A stretch of 64,000 nt of DNA. Origin: Populus alba. Its lineage: Eukaryota; Streptophyta; Magnoliopsida; Malpighiales; Salicaceae. Position numbers and translations under genes: made by a program. Below the pieces are notes generated by a model. It had not been told where the DNA came from. It ran no database searches and saw nothing but the letters and a program-made list of their open reading frames with translations. Position 1 is the stretch's first letter. Every line of letters starts with the position of its first letter. The stretch spans positions 7,405,026-7,469,025 of the forward strand of contig NC_133298.1 in NCBI RefSeq assembly GCF_005239225.2. Reading direction: 5' to 3'. Positions 23,275 through 34,790 of the stretch are shown piece after piece.

Positions 23275-24452
23275 GAAAATAGAAGTTTAATCTAGATTCT
23301 TGAAATTTTCTTTTGGCCTGGCGCAACCCATGTATTTGAGCTTTATTCTTTTTTTAATTTTAATGCTTTGAAAAAAAAATAATAAGCGACCAAAGTTTTC
23401 AAGAAAATAAGGTTGGTATGTTTCATATCAAGAAAAGCTCATTTTCAATAATATTTTGACTTCAAAAAAAAAACAAAAAAAAATATTATAAACACCTTAT
23501 AAAACAGATCTATAATCTCTAACAACTCAAAATTTAGCTCCAAAACATGTAATCAGAAATTGGTTTCAATCGAGACTTTTTCTCTCCACCATCAGAATCT
23601 AGTAACTTTTTCTCTTTTTTCTCAAACCATAAACAATAAATAAATAAATAAATAAAATTTAGAATTAAAATTAAATGTCATAAATGTTTAGGGACTGAAA
23701 GTGTGTAATTTGAGAAGTTGGAGGACCAAGTATATATTTAGCTCCAAGTTTAGAAAAATCCTCTTTTTTTTCCGAGTTTTTCATCTTAGTTCTCTATCTT
23801 TGAATCTTGTCATTCTTTGATAAATATGCTTTAATTGGGCATTAATTTGGACCTATAAGGGTATAATAATAATAATAATAAAAAAGATAAATCATTGTGG
23901 CAATCCATAATGATTTGTTCCTTGATGAAGAATGGTATAGGAAAATTATATTTTCCCCACACCTTTTAGAGTAATTCTTAATAGCACCAACAACATTGAT
24001 ATTAAACAAGTTTGTTTTATATATGATAATTATTTTTTATTAGCCAAGATAGATTTTAACCTGGTCAAACTTGAGTAATTCAATGAACCAACCTACAACT
24101 CAATTAATTTGATAAAATCTAGACGAGACCTGATTATATCAACTCTAATTTTATTTTCTTCAAACTATTATTCAAAACAATTTTATTACATTTAAAAAAA
24201 CTCACCAAAACGACATTATTTTAGGATTTACTTGGTGAACTGCAATTCGGATAACTATGCTCATAAGTATTTAAAAAAAAAAAACTAATATTTTAAAACT
24301 ACTTAGTCTCAATATTTGAAAAATAACTTAAAAAAATCTTTTTGATTGGAAAAGCTCAACAATGAACTATTATGAGACAAGTAAGGTATTAAGCTCTACG
24401 ATTAGCATGCAGGTCATTTGGATCCAATCCTTATCATTTTCATTTTGAACTC
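23275..24452. other. AT-rich intergenic DNA
   Basis: Contains short microsatellites ((AAAT)n at 23636-23656, (AAT)n at 23866-23882) and no recognisable gene. Confidence 0.4.
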
Positions 24453-24666
24453 TAAGGTATCGTTTGGCATTGTGTTTGTACTTGTGTTTCATCAAATTTT
24501 GAATTTTTTTTTGTTAAAATTGAGTGTGGTTTATACTTTTTGAATCGTTTTGACGTGCTGATGTCAAAAATAATTTTTAAAAAATAAAAAAACATCATTG
24601 GCATGTATTTCAGCACGAAAAGCTATTTGAAAAGCAACCGCTACCACACTGTCAAACAAGCTCTAA
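24453..24666. mobile_element. MITE, GTGTTTGG family, copy B (best preserved)
   Basis: Left end GGTATCGTTTGGCATTGTG pairs with the right end CACACTGTCAAACAAGCTC. The core carries TTGACGTGCTGATGTCAAAA and GAAAAGCAACCGCTACCACA. Non-coding; about 210 bp. Confidence 0.7.
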
Positions 24667-24699
24667 GAATAAATGGAAAGAAATAAATTATATAATTAT

Positions 24700-24905
24700 T
24701 TGAGAATGTGGTTATGGTTATTTTTTAAAATATTTTTTATTTAAAAATATATTAAAATAATAGTTTGTTTAAAAAAATTATTTTTACATCAGCGCGTTAA
24801 AATGATCTAAAAATACAAAAAAAAAATATTAATTTGAAGCGAAGAAAAAAATAAAAAAATTTCAATCTATTCTAAAAATATTTTAAAATGCAAAAATAAA
24901 CATAG
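24700..24905. mobile_element. MITE, GTGTTTGG family, adjacent degraded copy
   Basis: Begins near GAATGTGGTTATGGTTA and shows AAAATATATTAAAATAATAG, ACATCAGCGCGTTAAAATGA and an end of AAAATGCAAAAATAAACATA. It lies less than 50 bp from copy B. Confidence 0.5.
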
Positions 24906-26089
24906 CTTTAAATACATGATTTAAAAAAAATAAAAAAAGTCAAAATATTGTTTCTAGATTTTTTTCAAGATTTACTTCAAAACGGTAACAAGTTAATGCC
25001 TCCATTTTCTAAAGCACATGGATGGAAGATTGTTGTTTTCATGTGCAAGAAAAACCACAGGCAAATTGCCAAAAGACTTGCCTCGTTCTATTGTCAAGAA
25101 AGAGGACATCAAGTGATCTTGACGTGAAGGACTAGGATGCTTCAGCTTCACCCAACTGTAATATATTTTTATAATATAGTTTGTATTAATGCTACTTTTT
25201 TCTGTCTGATCCTTTTCTTGTCAGAAAACAATAACGTGACGTGGATCTTGATTTGGAGATGGAGTTTTGTGTTTTATTTTATTGGAAAGATGCAAAAAAT
25301 CGATCTGATAACAGCTAAGGCTCATGGGATGCCACCTTCTTTTTATTACATTAATTGCCAATCCTCAAATCTCAATTATGGAACGGTGAGTTGGTGCCAT
25401 AACTTAGTCGGGTTTGAGTTTTTTAATAATAAAAAAAAATTATTGGGAATTTACTTGGTTAAATTTAAATGTTTTATTTAAAAAAAATTCAAAATAAAAT
25501 ATTTTTTAATTAGTGAAAATCGCAGCTTAAATCTTGAATTAGATGATAAACCAAGCTAAAATTAATAATTTTGACTAAAATTAGATACGATAGGGAAGAG
25601 GTTAGGTAAATTTTTTACCAAAAACATACTGAAAATTTTGAAAGAGAAAACATGAGCATCTCTTTTGGTCAATAAAAATGTGTTGATCTTTTTTTTTTTT
25701 TGATCAAAAGAGATACTCATGTTTTGTATCAAAAAATAATTTATCAATAAAAATGACATCTAACTTTAAATGATATAACTTAACTAATCAGATTTTAAGT
25801 TTGTATTCTAAAAATTACCAGTTTGAATCTTACAAATCTCAGAACTACTAAAAACTTATATAATTGTTAACTTCAAATATTATGGGATTAGTTAAAGTAC
25901 ACATAAACTTACTCAAACACTCATGTTAATAATAATAAAATGATCTCTTGTTAAAGAAACAAATATCAAAAGCAATAAGTCTTGTCCGAGTGTATGTAAT
26001 TTGATGAAATCATCGAGGAGCGTCCTTGTATCATAAATGCTCTGCCACAACACATATTTTATAAGAAATGAAATGAGTAAAAAATTTGT
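24906..26089. other. AT-rich intergenic DNA
   Basis: The open frame at 25137-25481 has no domain, signal or codon pattern that I trust. A 26-bp-arm hairpin is listed separately. Nothing else is recognisable. Confidence 0.4.
25647..25725. repeat. Hairpin-forming inverted repeat
   Basis: Arms 25647-25672 and 25700-25725 pair at 24 of 26 positions (left arm begins AAAACATGAGCATCTCTTTT). The 27-base loop includes a T12 run. It might be a small MITE core or a fold-back transcript; nothing shows expression. Confidence 0.6.
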
Positions 26090-26400
26090 ATTGATGAGAT
26101 TATTGAAAAATAATTATCATAATTTGTATTGATTTGCTTTTTATGAGATTATTATAGTTTCATGACCTAACATACAAATTAAAATATTAACCCGAATAGA
26201 TTCAAATCGATTTAATATTTTTATGTCTTAATATTTATAAAATAAATATCATATTGAATGTTTATTTTGAGCTAAATTGAGTTTTTATCGATTATCCAGG
26301 TTGTTTTTTTTGATTTATCAAGTTGACCAGGTCATATTAAATCAATCCCTACATGGTTAAATTTTTTTTTATTATAAAAACATTATCAATTTTTTTATAT
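26090..26400 (+). repeat. Single unit of the 160-bp-class satellite
   Basis: GATTTGCTTTTTATGAGATTATTATAGTTTCATGACC and the following stretch closely match the last unit of the array at 59.9-60.8 kb (GATTTGTTTTGTATGAGGTTA and onwards), in the same orientation. Confidence 0.5.
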
Positions 26401-27190
26401 CAATTTTTTTTTAATGCAGTAATATAACATGGGCTAAAATCTAGTATAACACTAAAGTGATTCTTATTCAATAGGGTCGGCCTAGGGCACAAACGAAACT
26501 TGGGCTACATAATTTTATGCCACGTGGCTCTTGTTCAAGGGCTTCAGAAGATTGGGTTTTATGTCAATAGCTCAAACCTGGTGTATGGAGATGCTTAGGC
26601 CTTCCCAATCCAATAAATGTTCGAGTAATATTTCAATATTTTATCTCTCTATATCCTCAGGACCACAGCATAATTTCCAATGCCACTTACCTGAATTAAA
26701 GTTATATTTATAATAATACTAATACTAATACTAATACTAATACTAATACTAATACTAATAATAATTATTATCATATATAAAGTATTTTCAAGCATTCCAT
26801 CCGCAACTTATTCAAGGTATAATTATCATATCTGGCATAAAGAATGATTAAAAAAATAGGTTACTGAATTTTGTTTTTTTAAAAAACAATTCTTAGAATT
26901 GATTTTGGTTAGCTTTGATCAGGTCACTAGTCATACTAATTAATTTAATTAAATTAATATTTTTTTTAATTTATCTTAAAATCACAACTTTTTTAAGTCT
27001 ACCCACCAAATTAGTAAGATTTACATCTTTGGTCCCTGCTGCAGAAGGATCATTCTCTTTCGCATGAGGGACCCACAATTTAATGTCTCAAGCATCAAAG
27101 CCCCCCGACATGATCGTTGATGCTAAAGCTGTCATCATCACCTGAATCATCAATTTCATCGACTTCAGCAACTGCAGCATCACCTTTCAA
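26401..27190. other. Intergenic DNA with (ACTAAT)n
   Basis: 26714-26760 is an (ACTAAT)8-like hexanucleotide tract. 27010-27190 is more balanced, with a 30-codon minus-strand frame rich in Asp (DAAVAEVDEIDDSGDDDSFS), too short to assign. No gene is supported. Confidence 0.4.
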
Positions 27191-27194
27191 GATT

Positions 27195-27370
27195 AATTTA
27201 ATATTCTTAAAATATTTTATTTTTTTTAATTAAAATTTAATATAATTTATATATATTGCACCATTTTAATATATTGATGTTAAAAATAATTTTTAAAAAA
27301 TAAAAAAATATTATTAACATGTATTTTAACACGAAAAATTATTTAAAAAACAATTACTAATCTATTACCA
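27195..27370. mobile_element. MITE, GTGTTTGG family
   Basis: Family core (TTTTAATATATTGATGTTAAA, then CACGAAAAATTATTTAAAAA) and an end of CTATTACCAAACATACTAA. The left boundary is unclear. Confidence 0.5.
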
Positions 27371-27489
27371 AACATACTAACTATTGAGAGATGAAACCAA
27401 AACACTTAAAAATAGCCATATTATAGAAATATTGTAATGTTAAAAATGAAAAACTTCCAATAAATTCTAGCAATTATTTAGAAATATTT

Positions 27490-27660
27490 TAAAAGTACGG
27501 TAATGGTTATTTTTTAAATATTTTTTATTTAAAAATATATTAAATAATATTTTTATTATTTTAAAAAATATTTTTGATATCAGCATATCAAAATAATTTA
27601 AATATATATATATAAATATATATATAAACCATTTTAAAATTTATTCAACTCTAGTTTAAA
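27490..27660. mobile_element. MITE, GTGTTTGG family, truncated
   Basis: Contains AAAAATATATTAAATAATAT and GATATCAGCATATCAAAATA, shared with other copies; the right end has decayed into (TA)n. Confidence 0.5.
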
Positions 27661-29370
27661 ACGCAATGGTATCTGCAATCACTTGCACCATTTGTAAGAA
27701 GCATTAGAAGGATTGTTATGGTGATTGATACAGAAATCATATAGATAAAAACGTCCATTACACTAAAGTAATGGTAATTTCCTAATTGGATTTTAGTCTT
27801 TCATTTCATTACACACCAAATAAACTAAAAGCTGTGGGTCTTTTACAGTCATGCTCTCACAGTAGCCTGTCCCGCTACACTGTTCAGTGTCGATTTTTCT
27901 CATCTTGACCCCTAAAATTGTTTGTTTTATGCACTTCTGTCACTAAACTTCTTTCCCTTTTCAATTTAGTCATTTGGATTCATTTTACACATTGTTTTGT
28001 GAGCTTAGATGTTTTCCAATTTTCTCAGCTACCTTGCCTTGCCTTGCATCTCATTAGATGTTCTGTCGTTTAATTGATGACTGATTTTGCAAAATTGAAT
28101 TTTTTTAACATAGAAAAATAATTGAAAGGTGAAGGGCCAAAATTAATATCAAGGATTAAATAGAGGCTTTTGTCATAGAAGACACACAAAACTATAAATT
28201 AGGTCCCTTAAGTTTAACTTTTTCTCATTATTGATTTCCTTTTTCAGCCCTTTTCGTTAAGGTCTTAAACTTTATTTTATTTATATTTAGTCCCTCCATC
28301 CTAGAAAAGAAGAGTTTCAAAAAAAATATTAGGAGATAGAAAGCTCTTAGATGGTTGGGTCCTGAAGACCAATAACTTTGATTTTATTATTTGTGAATTT
28401 TTATTTTATATAGGAGCTTAATAATTATAATTTTCACTTAAAATATGCTAGAAAACATAGATGGAAATCTTTAGAGTTTTTATTCATTTAATTTTTACTT
28501 TTAAGAAATTCAAGGTTATTTTGGGAATAAAATGGGTTTATTAATATTTCAAGTTATTTTTATAGATAGTTTTAGGTAGAAACTAATTAAAATATAGAAT
28601 TTTAAAGCACAAAACTTGAACCCAATTTTCGGTCACTTCTACTCATAATTTTGAAATCCAGCCCGGCGGGTTGACTTGGAACTTTACTGATCTAGAACTA
28701 AAACCAGGCTGAGTTTAAGAAAAATAGAGAAAGTCACAACTTGTAATGACTCAGGCGACTGTCCCAGAAAGACTCAGTTGTAATTCATTGATTTTTTTTT
28801 AGTTTTTTTACCAAAATAACATCGTTTTGATTTATTTAAAAAAATATGATTGACCTGAGTGACCCAATAACCCGGTTAAAATCCGATGACTCGGGAAAAA
28901 CCCGTGATCCAGTCGGGTCGACCATCAAATCAGATTTCCAAACACTACTTCTAGTAGTGTAAATTATCTACCATAGTCGACGACCAAACATCCTTTATTT
29001 TTATTTGTTTTTTTTTTAAAGAACCGGAGCTAATGGTGTCTTCCTCTTCTTCCAAAAAACAAAATTTAGATACATAAGCTAGACATGCATAGGTTCTTTG
29101 TGGTCGTTCGGTATTGTGGTTGCGAGTGAGGCTCACCCACAACCATAATTTTTCTTGTTTGGTTAAGCAAAAGCCACAATTGTTTTTGGTAGGACCCACC
29201 ATTTATTAAGGTTGTGCTGCAGGTTTATCAGAAGCTGTATTTTGTTGCTTCTTGCGTGCGGAGAAATCATTGAACAGTGTAGCCATGCTCCACTGTTCAC
29301 GTGCTGGCTGGACCAGGTCCGATCCCAAGCTAAAAATGCATTGAACTAGGTCTGGCCCAGTAAAATAAAT
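27661..29370. other. Intergenic DNA, probable retroelement debris
   Basis: 27840-28330 (GTCCCGCTACACTGTTCAGT and T-rich sequence) and 28620-28930 (CGGGTTGACTTGGAAC, CCCGGTTAAAATCCGATGAC) carry words that recur in the 31.6-32.4 and 38.7-38.95 kb repeats. 29100-29340 has GTATTGTGGTTGCGAGTGAG and CACTGTTCACGTGCTGGCTG. No ORF with a recognisable domain. Confidence 0.4.
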
Positions 29371-29372
29371 AA

Positions 29373-29377
<5 letters not shown>

Positions 29378-29410
<33 letters not shown>
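29378..29410. repeat. (AT)n microsatellite
   Basis: About 16 AT units after three AAAT units. Confidence 0.85.
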
Positions 29411-29413
<3 letters not shown>

Positions 29414-29466
29414 AATTGTGTTTTATTTAAAAAAACTAGTGTTAAACATTATATGACACTATATAA

Positions 29467-29640
29467 ATTAGACGGAGATCGCTTGATAACGTGACATTTG
29501 CAGAATTTGATCGCAATTCTAATTTTGTTCTTGATGATATTTTACCTGATGTTGTTGCGCACTTAAGAAACCATGGAAAATATAGTCCTTTTTGGACAGA
29601 TTTCGTACGTGATAAAATTGCACATAGTTTAATGGAATAA
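29467..29640 (+). pseudogene. Unidentified coding-like exon fragment
   Basis: After an acceptor-like TAAATTAG the plus frame stays open for 55 codons to TAA: NVTFAEFDRNSNFVLDDILP, DVVAHLRNHGKYSPFWTDFV, then RDKIAHSLME. The residue mix is protein-like and unlike the AT-rich surroundings. I do not recognise the family and see no partner exon; probably a gene or transposon exon relic. Confidence 0.35.
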
Positions 29641-29786
29641 TAAAAAATATTTGATATCAATATTATTTATTTCATGATATAATAATAGTAGTTAAATTTA
29701 TAATATTTAAATTAAAAATCATCAATATATATATATATATGACAATCGATATCCTTTTTCTTATTTTTTTTATTTGGTTTTTTAAC

Positions 29787-29958
29787 TCTCTTTTTTTTTT
29801 GTATAACCAAGGGTATCCTGAGCGCTGGCCCAGACTAATCCCCTTTCGCACCGGGTGGCAAGTGCTTCCCAAGCGACCGGCTGCAGACGAAGAGAGGGGT
29901 CGAACCCCAGACCTCGTAAGCGACGAGAGTGCGCCTAACCACTCCGCCAGGACCCCAT
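29787..29958 (-). mobile_element. tRNA-derived SINE with target-site duplication
   Basis: Reading the minus strand, the element starts GGGGTCCTGGCGGAGTGG. Box A is TGGCGGAGTGG (plus 29939-29949) and box B is GGTTCGACCCC (plus 29896-29906), both perfect RNA polymerase III promoter matches with normal spacing. It ends in an A-rich tail (ATACAAAAAAAAAA). Flanking direct repeats, GGTTTTTTAAC (29776-29786) and GGGTTTTTAAC (29959-29969), are target-site duplications. GC content is far above the flanks. About 170 bp. The absence of a cloverleaf downstream of box B rules out a tRNA gene. Salicaceae SINE families are known; which one this is cannot be told here. Confidence 0.88.
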
Positions 29959-29969
29959 GGGTTTTTAAC

Positions 29970-31579
29970 TTTTTTATTTGAATTTTATTTAATACTCTCT
30001 TTTATATTTTGATTGTTTGTTCACTTTTTTTTTTATTAATAATTAATCTTTTTAATTAATTTTTCTAATATGTAATACTCCAAAGATATTATTCACAGCA
30101 CATTCGTCATCATGTGTGCATTACAATATGTTATATACGGCTAAACATAAAATTTTAAGGTTTTGCTTTCAAAGGTTTTAGGGTTTCAAAGAAAGAAAAA
30201 TCAAGTTAAACTCTTCACTATATCCTGCACACGTTTTTATATTGGTACCTACAATAGTAAATCAATATTTAATATATTCGGTAATGATGTACATTATGTT
30301 TTTTTGTAAAAATACTTTTAATTCAATATGTATTAAAACAAATTTTTTATATTTTTTATATCAGTATATCAAAATCATTGAAAAATATTTAAAGAACATT
30401 AATTTAATTTATTTTTTACAAAAAATAATTTAAAAGGTATTTTAAAAAACAAGTTGAACTATATTAAAAAAAATCATAATTAAATAGCAATTTTATTACT
30501 TCAATAATTAAACTCTTGACTCTTTCTTACCATCGTTTTTATATTGGTACCTCTACTGATAATAATAAACCGTACTAATCCCATCATAACACTAACACTC
30601 CTTCCAACTATGAACTAGGGTTGAACCATGTTTTAAAAACCCGGATTACTTTGAATTATTTGAATTGGTTTGTATAAAAATCTCTTAAAATTTTTCAAAG
30701 AATGTTTGTTTTGGATATTACCCGAATTAATTATGCTTTTATTCATTTATTTATAAACTTGTAAGGCTAACCAGGTTTATAATTTTTTTTAAAATCTAAT
30801 TTAATTTGGTCAAACTTTATCTTTACCTAATTTTTGTCTAGTTAATTTTAGTTTTTTAAGGAACACTTGATAAATAAAGAATTAATATAGTAATGGGGCA
30901 AACATGTTTGTTTTTGCATTTCAAAAACGTTTTAAATAAAATTAATTTAATTTTTATTTTTTTTCTTTACTTCAAATTAATATTTTTTTAGTGTTTTCAA
31001 ATTAATTTGATGTGCTGATGTTAAAAAAAAAATTATATTTTTTTTAAAAACAATTACTATCATATTTTTAAACATGTACAATTTGGGTGATTATGCAAAA
31101 TGATAAAGGCAATGCATAGGTGTCTAAAACCTGTCCAATTGATAGATTAGTATATACATAGTATCGTTTAGTTATCTTTCCGAGACAGATAACAAGTAAA
31201 TATTAAAGATAGATTAAAAAAAAACGGGAAAAAAATAAAGACAAAATTATGTTTAATAATAATGTATAAAATATATTAATTGTTTTATTGTCTTGTTTTG
31301 TTACTGTAGATGTAGATAAGATATAATAAAATATAATAAAATATGTTTTATCATTAATATATATTATTTTAGAATTTACTCATGCTAAAAAAAAAATATT
31401 TAGATATTATTTTTTTAAATGTAGTTTATATTGGATGTTACAATTAATAATATTAATTATAAAATAAGATTTGGTCCACCATGTTAACTCTAGGCTTAAA
31501 CTAGCCTGAGTTTTAAAGAAAATACAAAACAAGGATTGACTCAACTTAATTCGATTAAAACATGGATCGACCCAAGAAA
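29970..31579. other. AT-rich intergenic DNA with two MITE relics
   Basis: 30285-30460 and 30890-31085 carry the MITE core (ATATCAGTATATCAAAATCA; TTGATGTGCTGATGTTAAAA) with eroded ends. TATTGGTACCTACAATAGTA (30240) and TATTGGTACCTCTACTGATA (30542) share a word. No gene. Confidence 0.45.
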
Positions 31580-32395
31580 AAATATAAATAAATAACTCAG
31601 ACCTTGTCTCAGGTCAACTCATGACTCAAGTTTTAGAATTATAATTATAATTATAATTATAATATTTTTTTATCCATATATTAATTTAGGTTAACTCGGG
31701 TTGACACTCCAGGTCCGTGACCCGAATCAACCCCCGAGTCAAGTTTAAAAATTATAACAATAACCAATTTTATTCTTATACAGGTAAATAACTCAGACCT
31801 TGTCTCAGGTCAACTCATGACTCAGGTTTTAGAATTATAATTATAATAATTTTTTTTTAATCCATATATTAACTCGGGTTCACTCAGGTTAACACTCCAA
31901 ATCCATGACCCGTATCAATCTCCAAGTCAGGTTTAAAAACTATAACAATGAACAATTTTATCCTTATATTGACACAGGTTGAGCCTTCCAATTTGTGACG
32001 GAGGCTTTGTCTTGAGTCGACATGTGAGTCGGGTTTTAAAACTATGATAATAACTACTTGTATTCTTATATTAAGTCGGGTCAACCCTCTTGACCTATGA
32101 CTCGGGCTTTCTCCTTGTTTGATTTTTTAGTCAGGTTTTAAAATTATAATAATAATCAATTTTTATTCTTATATTGATCCAAATACATAGTTAAAATGAC
32201 CTGTGACCCAGGCTTTATCCTAAGCCGACTATTGAGTTATGTTTTTAAACTATGATAATAACAATTTTTATTTTTATGTTGACTCGGGTCAACCTGAGTT
32301 ATCTCTCCTGATTCATGACTCGGTTCTTGCCTGTATCAACTCTCGAGTTTGGTTTTGAAAGTATGATAATTATTATTTATATCCTTGCATGTCTT
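31580..32395. repeat. Tandem satellite, about 104-bp monomers, about eight copies
   Basis: A landmark GGTTTTAAAAYTATRATAAT followed by TTTTATTCTTATA recurs near 31641, 31745, 31826, 31930, 32034, 32134, 32240 and 32353, that is, about every 81-113 bp. Between landmarks each unit has GACTCGGGTYAAC- and CATGACTCGG-type words. The first two monomers are duplicated as a block (31576-31780 and 31783-31970 are very alike, sharing AGACCTTGTCTCAGGTCAAC). Related single fragments lie near 28.65, 38.8, 50.2 and 56.9 kb. Confidence 0.7.
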
Positions 32396-34499
32396 AGTTG
32401 GATAATTTTGAAATTAAGATTTTTTTTCAATGATATTTTAGAAATTAAAAATAATAAATATTATTTCTAAAGATGTTTTTTATCTCTATACTTTTTATTT
32501 TAAAAACATAAAAAATTATTTAAAAATTATTTTAAAAAACATATTTATTTTTACCATGTAAAATCTCGTGAATGAATTTAAACTTGATTTAATGATAAAA
32601 TATAAAATTATAGTTATTTTCATAGGATTATACATTAAACGAATTCAAGCTTTTTTGCAAACTTAACTTTATCTATTTGACGTATAAACACATCAACGAC
32701 ATGTCAAAAGTTGAAAAAACATATTAAATAGACCAAAATCATTTATATATATATATATATATATATATATGCATATAGTAATTATAGATTTTGGATTAAA
32801 ATGTCCAAAGTTTTAGCTGTAAATGTCATGAAAACAACGTTTTAGTAGCAAATTGCCCCTGGCTATGGCCTATCTGCCACCCATGCATGAGCTGAAAATC
32901 ACTTTAGGAAAGCAGTGGCGCATGGCGTCATCCATGATGACTAGCAACTTGTTTGTTGCCTAGTGGCAAGTGTACTCACGTGCATGCACCCAGATCTTTA
33001 TTAAAGATTTTTGCTGACTTGTCTTTTATACTTTATTACCCGGCTTTTGTGGATCGAAGCTGTCCAGAAGCAACCACTTGCATCCCAAGTACATCCAAGT
33101 TCCATTTCCACTACAAGTGTCAAATCAATCTTCCAATGTGGATGGCAAAGTTTTCTTGCAAGCTGAGTAAATTAAAATTTTTGGTTGAATAATAATATTT
33201 TTTTAAAAATTAGTTAAATAATACACTTTTATCTTGTGATACTTGTAAAATATAAAATTTACTAAATATCAATATTTCCAAGCTTGAAAGGATTATGAAA
33301 TGTAATAACTTAATATGTTGTTTCATTGTTAATTCATTGGCTTAACTGGTTGGTCGATTGATCCGATTATACGAACCAATCAACTATTTCATAGAAAAAT
33401 TATAATTTTATGAATTTTTTCTTTCAAATATGTTTTATGAGTGTTTATGATGTAGTCAGGTTTGTGATAACAAGTAATTTTAAGTAACTAAGTTTTAATC
33501 TATTACAACTAGAAGAGGATCTGCCTTAAAACAGATTACGTGGATGGTCTAGCAGATGCATTTATTAAATAGTATGAAAAGTTTAGACCTAAGAGAAAGT
33601 CTGGTTGCTTCAAACCAGAATGATGATTTAAAAGGATTATAACTTTTTTTTCCGACCGTTAGATTATATTTAAATTTTTACAGAAGTTTTCAGAGGTTGT
33701 TTTTCTTAGTATAATAATGGGATCATTATTTTGATCATTGGGTCTTTAGAGTTTAAAAATATCACCTCGGGGTAATGATTTTGACAGTCTTATGATTTTT
33801 CTTATTATTTTTAAATCAATTGACCGGTTTAATTAACTATTACAAACTGGTTGGCGGACTAGTCTTAAATTTAATTGATGTCATAATTATGAACCGCAAC
33901 ATCAATTAAATTTTTTTGTTGTTTAGAACTACAACATTTAAAAATATGTTATTTCACCAAAAAGTTTTCCGTTATGTTAATTCATAATTCTTTTATTTAT
34001 TTTATATGTTAATTACCTAATTTATCCACATTTATGTGAAAGATAATTTGGATAAACTCCTCTCAATAATTTAAACAAGATTTTTTTTTTTCGGGAGCCA
34101 TGGACTTAAATTCAAAGGTAATAAGCTCAATCCAATGAGCCTTCCAATTTACTAGCAAAAAAACGAGAGGAAAAACTATACAATTTATGGCCTCATATGA
34201 TCATGTATCTCTTTGTTGCAACTTAAGTAATAACATTGTGATTGTAGTCTATGCAATAATTAGAAAAGAAACATGTTCTTTAGTGATGTGGAAATTGTGC
34301 AAGATTCTTTCATTACGATATCAACTGTGCATTTAACTAAATAAATACCTGATGAATTCATAATTTAACCAATATTTTTTTTTATTTTTACACATGATTT
34401 TAGGGGTAAATAAAAAAATTTAAAAATTAATTAAACAAAATAAAATAAAATAAAAACCTAGAAAATCAAATAATAAAAAAAACTTAATTAAACCGATTA
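32396..34499. other. Intergenic DNA
   Basis: (TA)n at 32747-32770. 32820-33180 is less AT-rich and contains short open frames without recognisable domains. The rest is AT-rich. No gene is supported. Confidence 0.4.
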
Positions 34500-34790
34500 G
34501 AATATTTAAAAAAAAATATTCGGTTCGGTTCATTTTCGGCTTTGTAAGCCTGAAACTGAAAAACCAAACCAAACTTAAAAAAAAAACCAAAACCAAATCA
34601 ATTAGAAAAGTCCAAAAAACCAAAAAAATATATAATTTTTTATTTTTAATATAAAATAACCGAATCAAAACCAAATCAAACCGAACCGAAATCTGTTGAT
34701 TAGGTTTCAATTTTTAATATAAAATAAAACTGAATTGAAACTGGTCAATTTGAACCGGTTTCAATTTTTTTTTTATATTTTGCAAAATTT
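34500..34790. repeat. AACCGAA/AACCAAA-rich dispersed repeat
   Basis: Dense in AACCAAACCAAAC, AAAACCAAATCAAACCGAAC and GAACCGGTTTCAATTTTT, with the complement TTCGGTTCGGTTCATTTTCGG at the left, so parts can fold back. A low-complexity plant repeat of unknown mobility. Confidence 0.5.

Noticed and set aside
25137..25481. 114-aa plus ORF.
   Set aside because: No recognisable domain, AT-driven residue mix, no exon partner or promoter.
27070..27185. Asp-rich minus frame reminiscent of arabinogalactan-type tails.
   Set aside because: Only about 30 codons and no signal peptide or second exon; chance cannot be excluded.
29787..29958. Possible tRNA gene because of perfect box A and box B.
   Set aside because: No cloverleaf can be formed with a matching acceptor stem, and the poly(A) tail and target duplications define a SINE.
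29739..29981. 80-aa plus ORF across the SINE.
   Set aside because: It is the antisense of the SINE.
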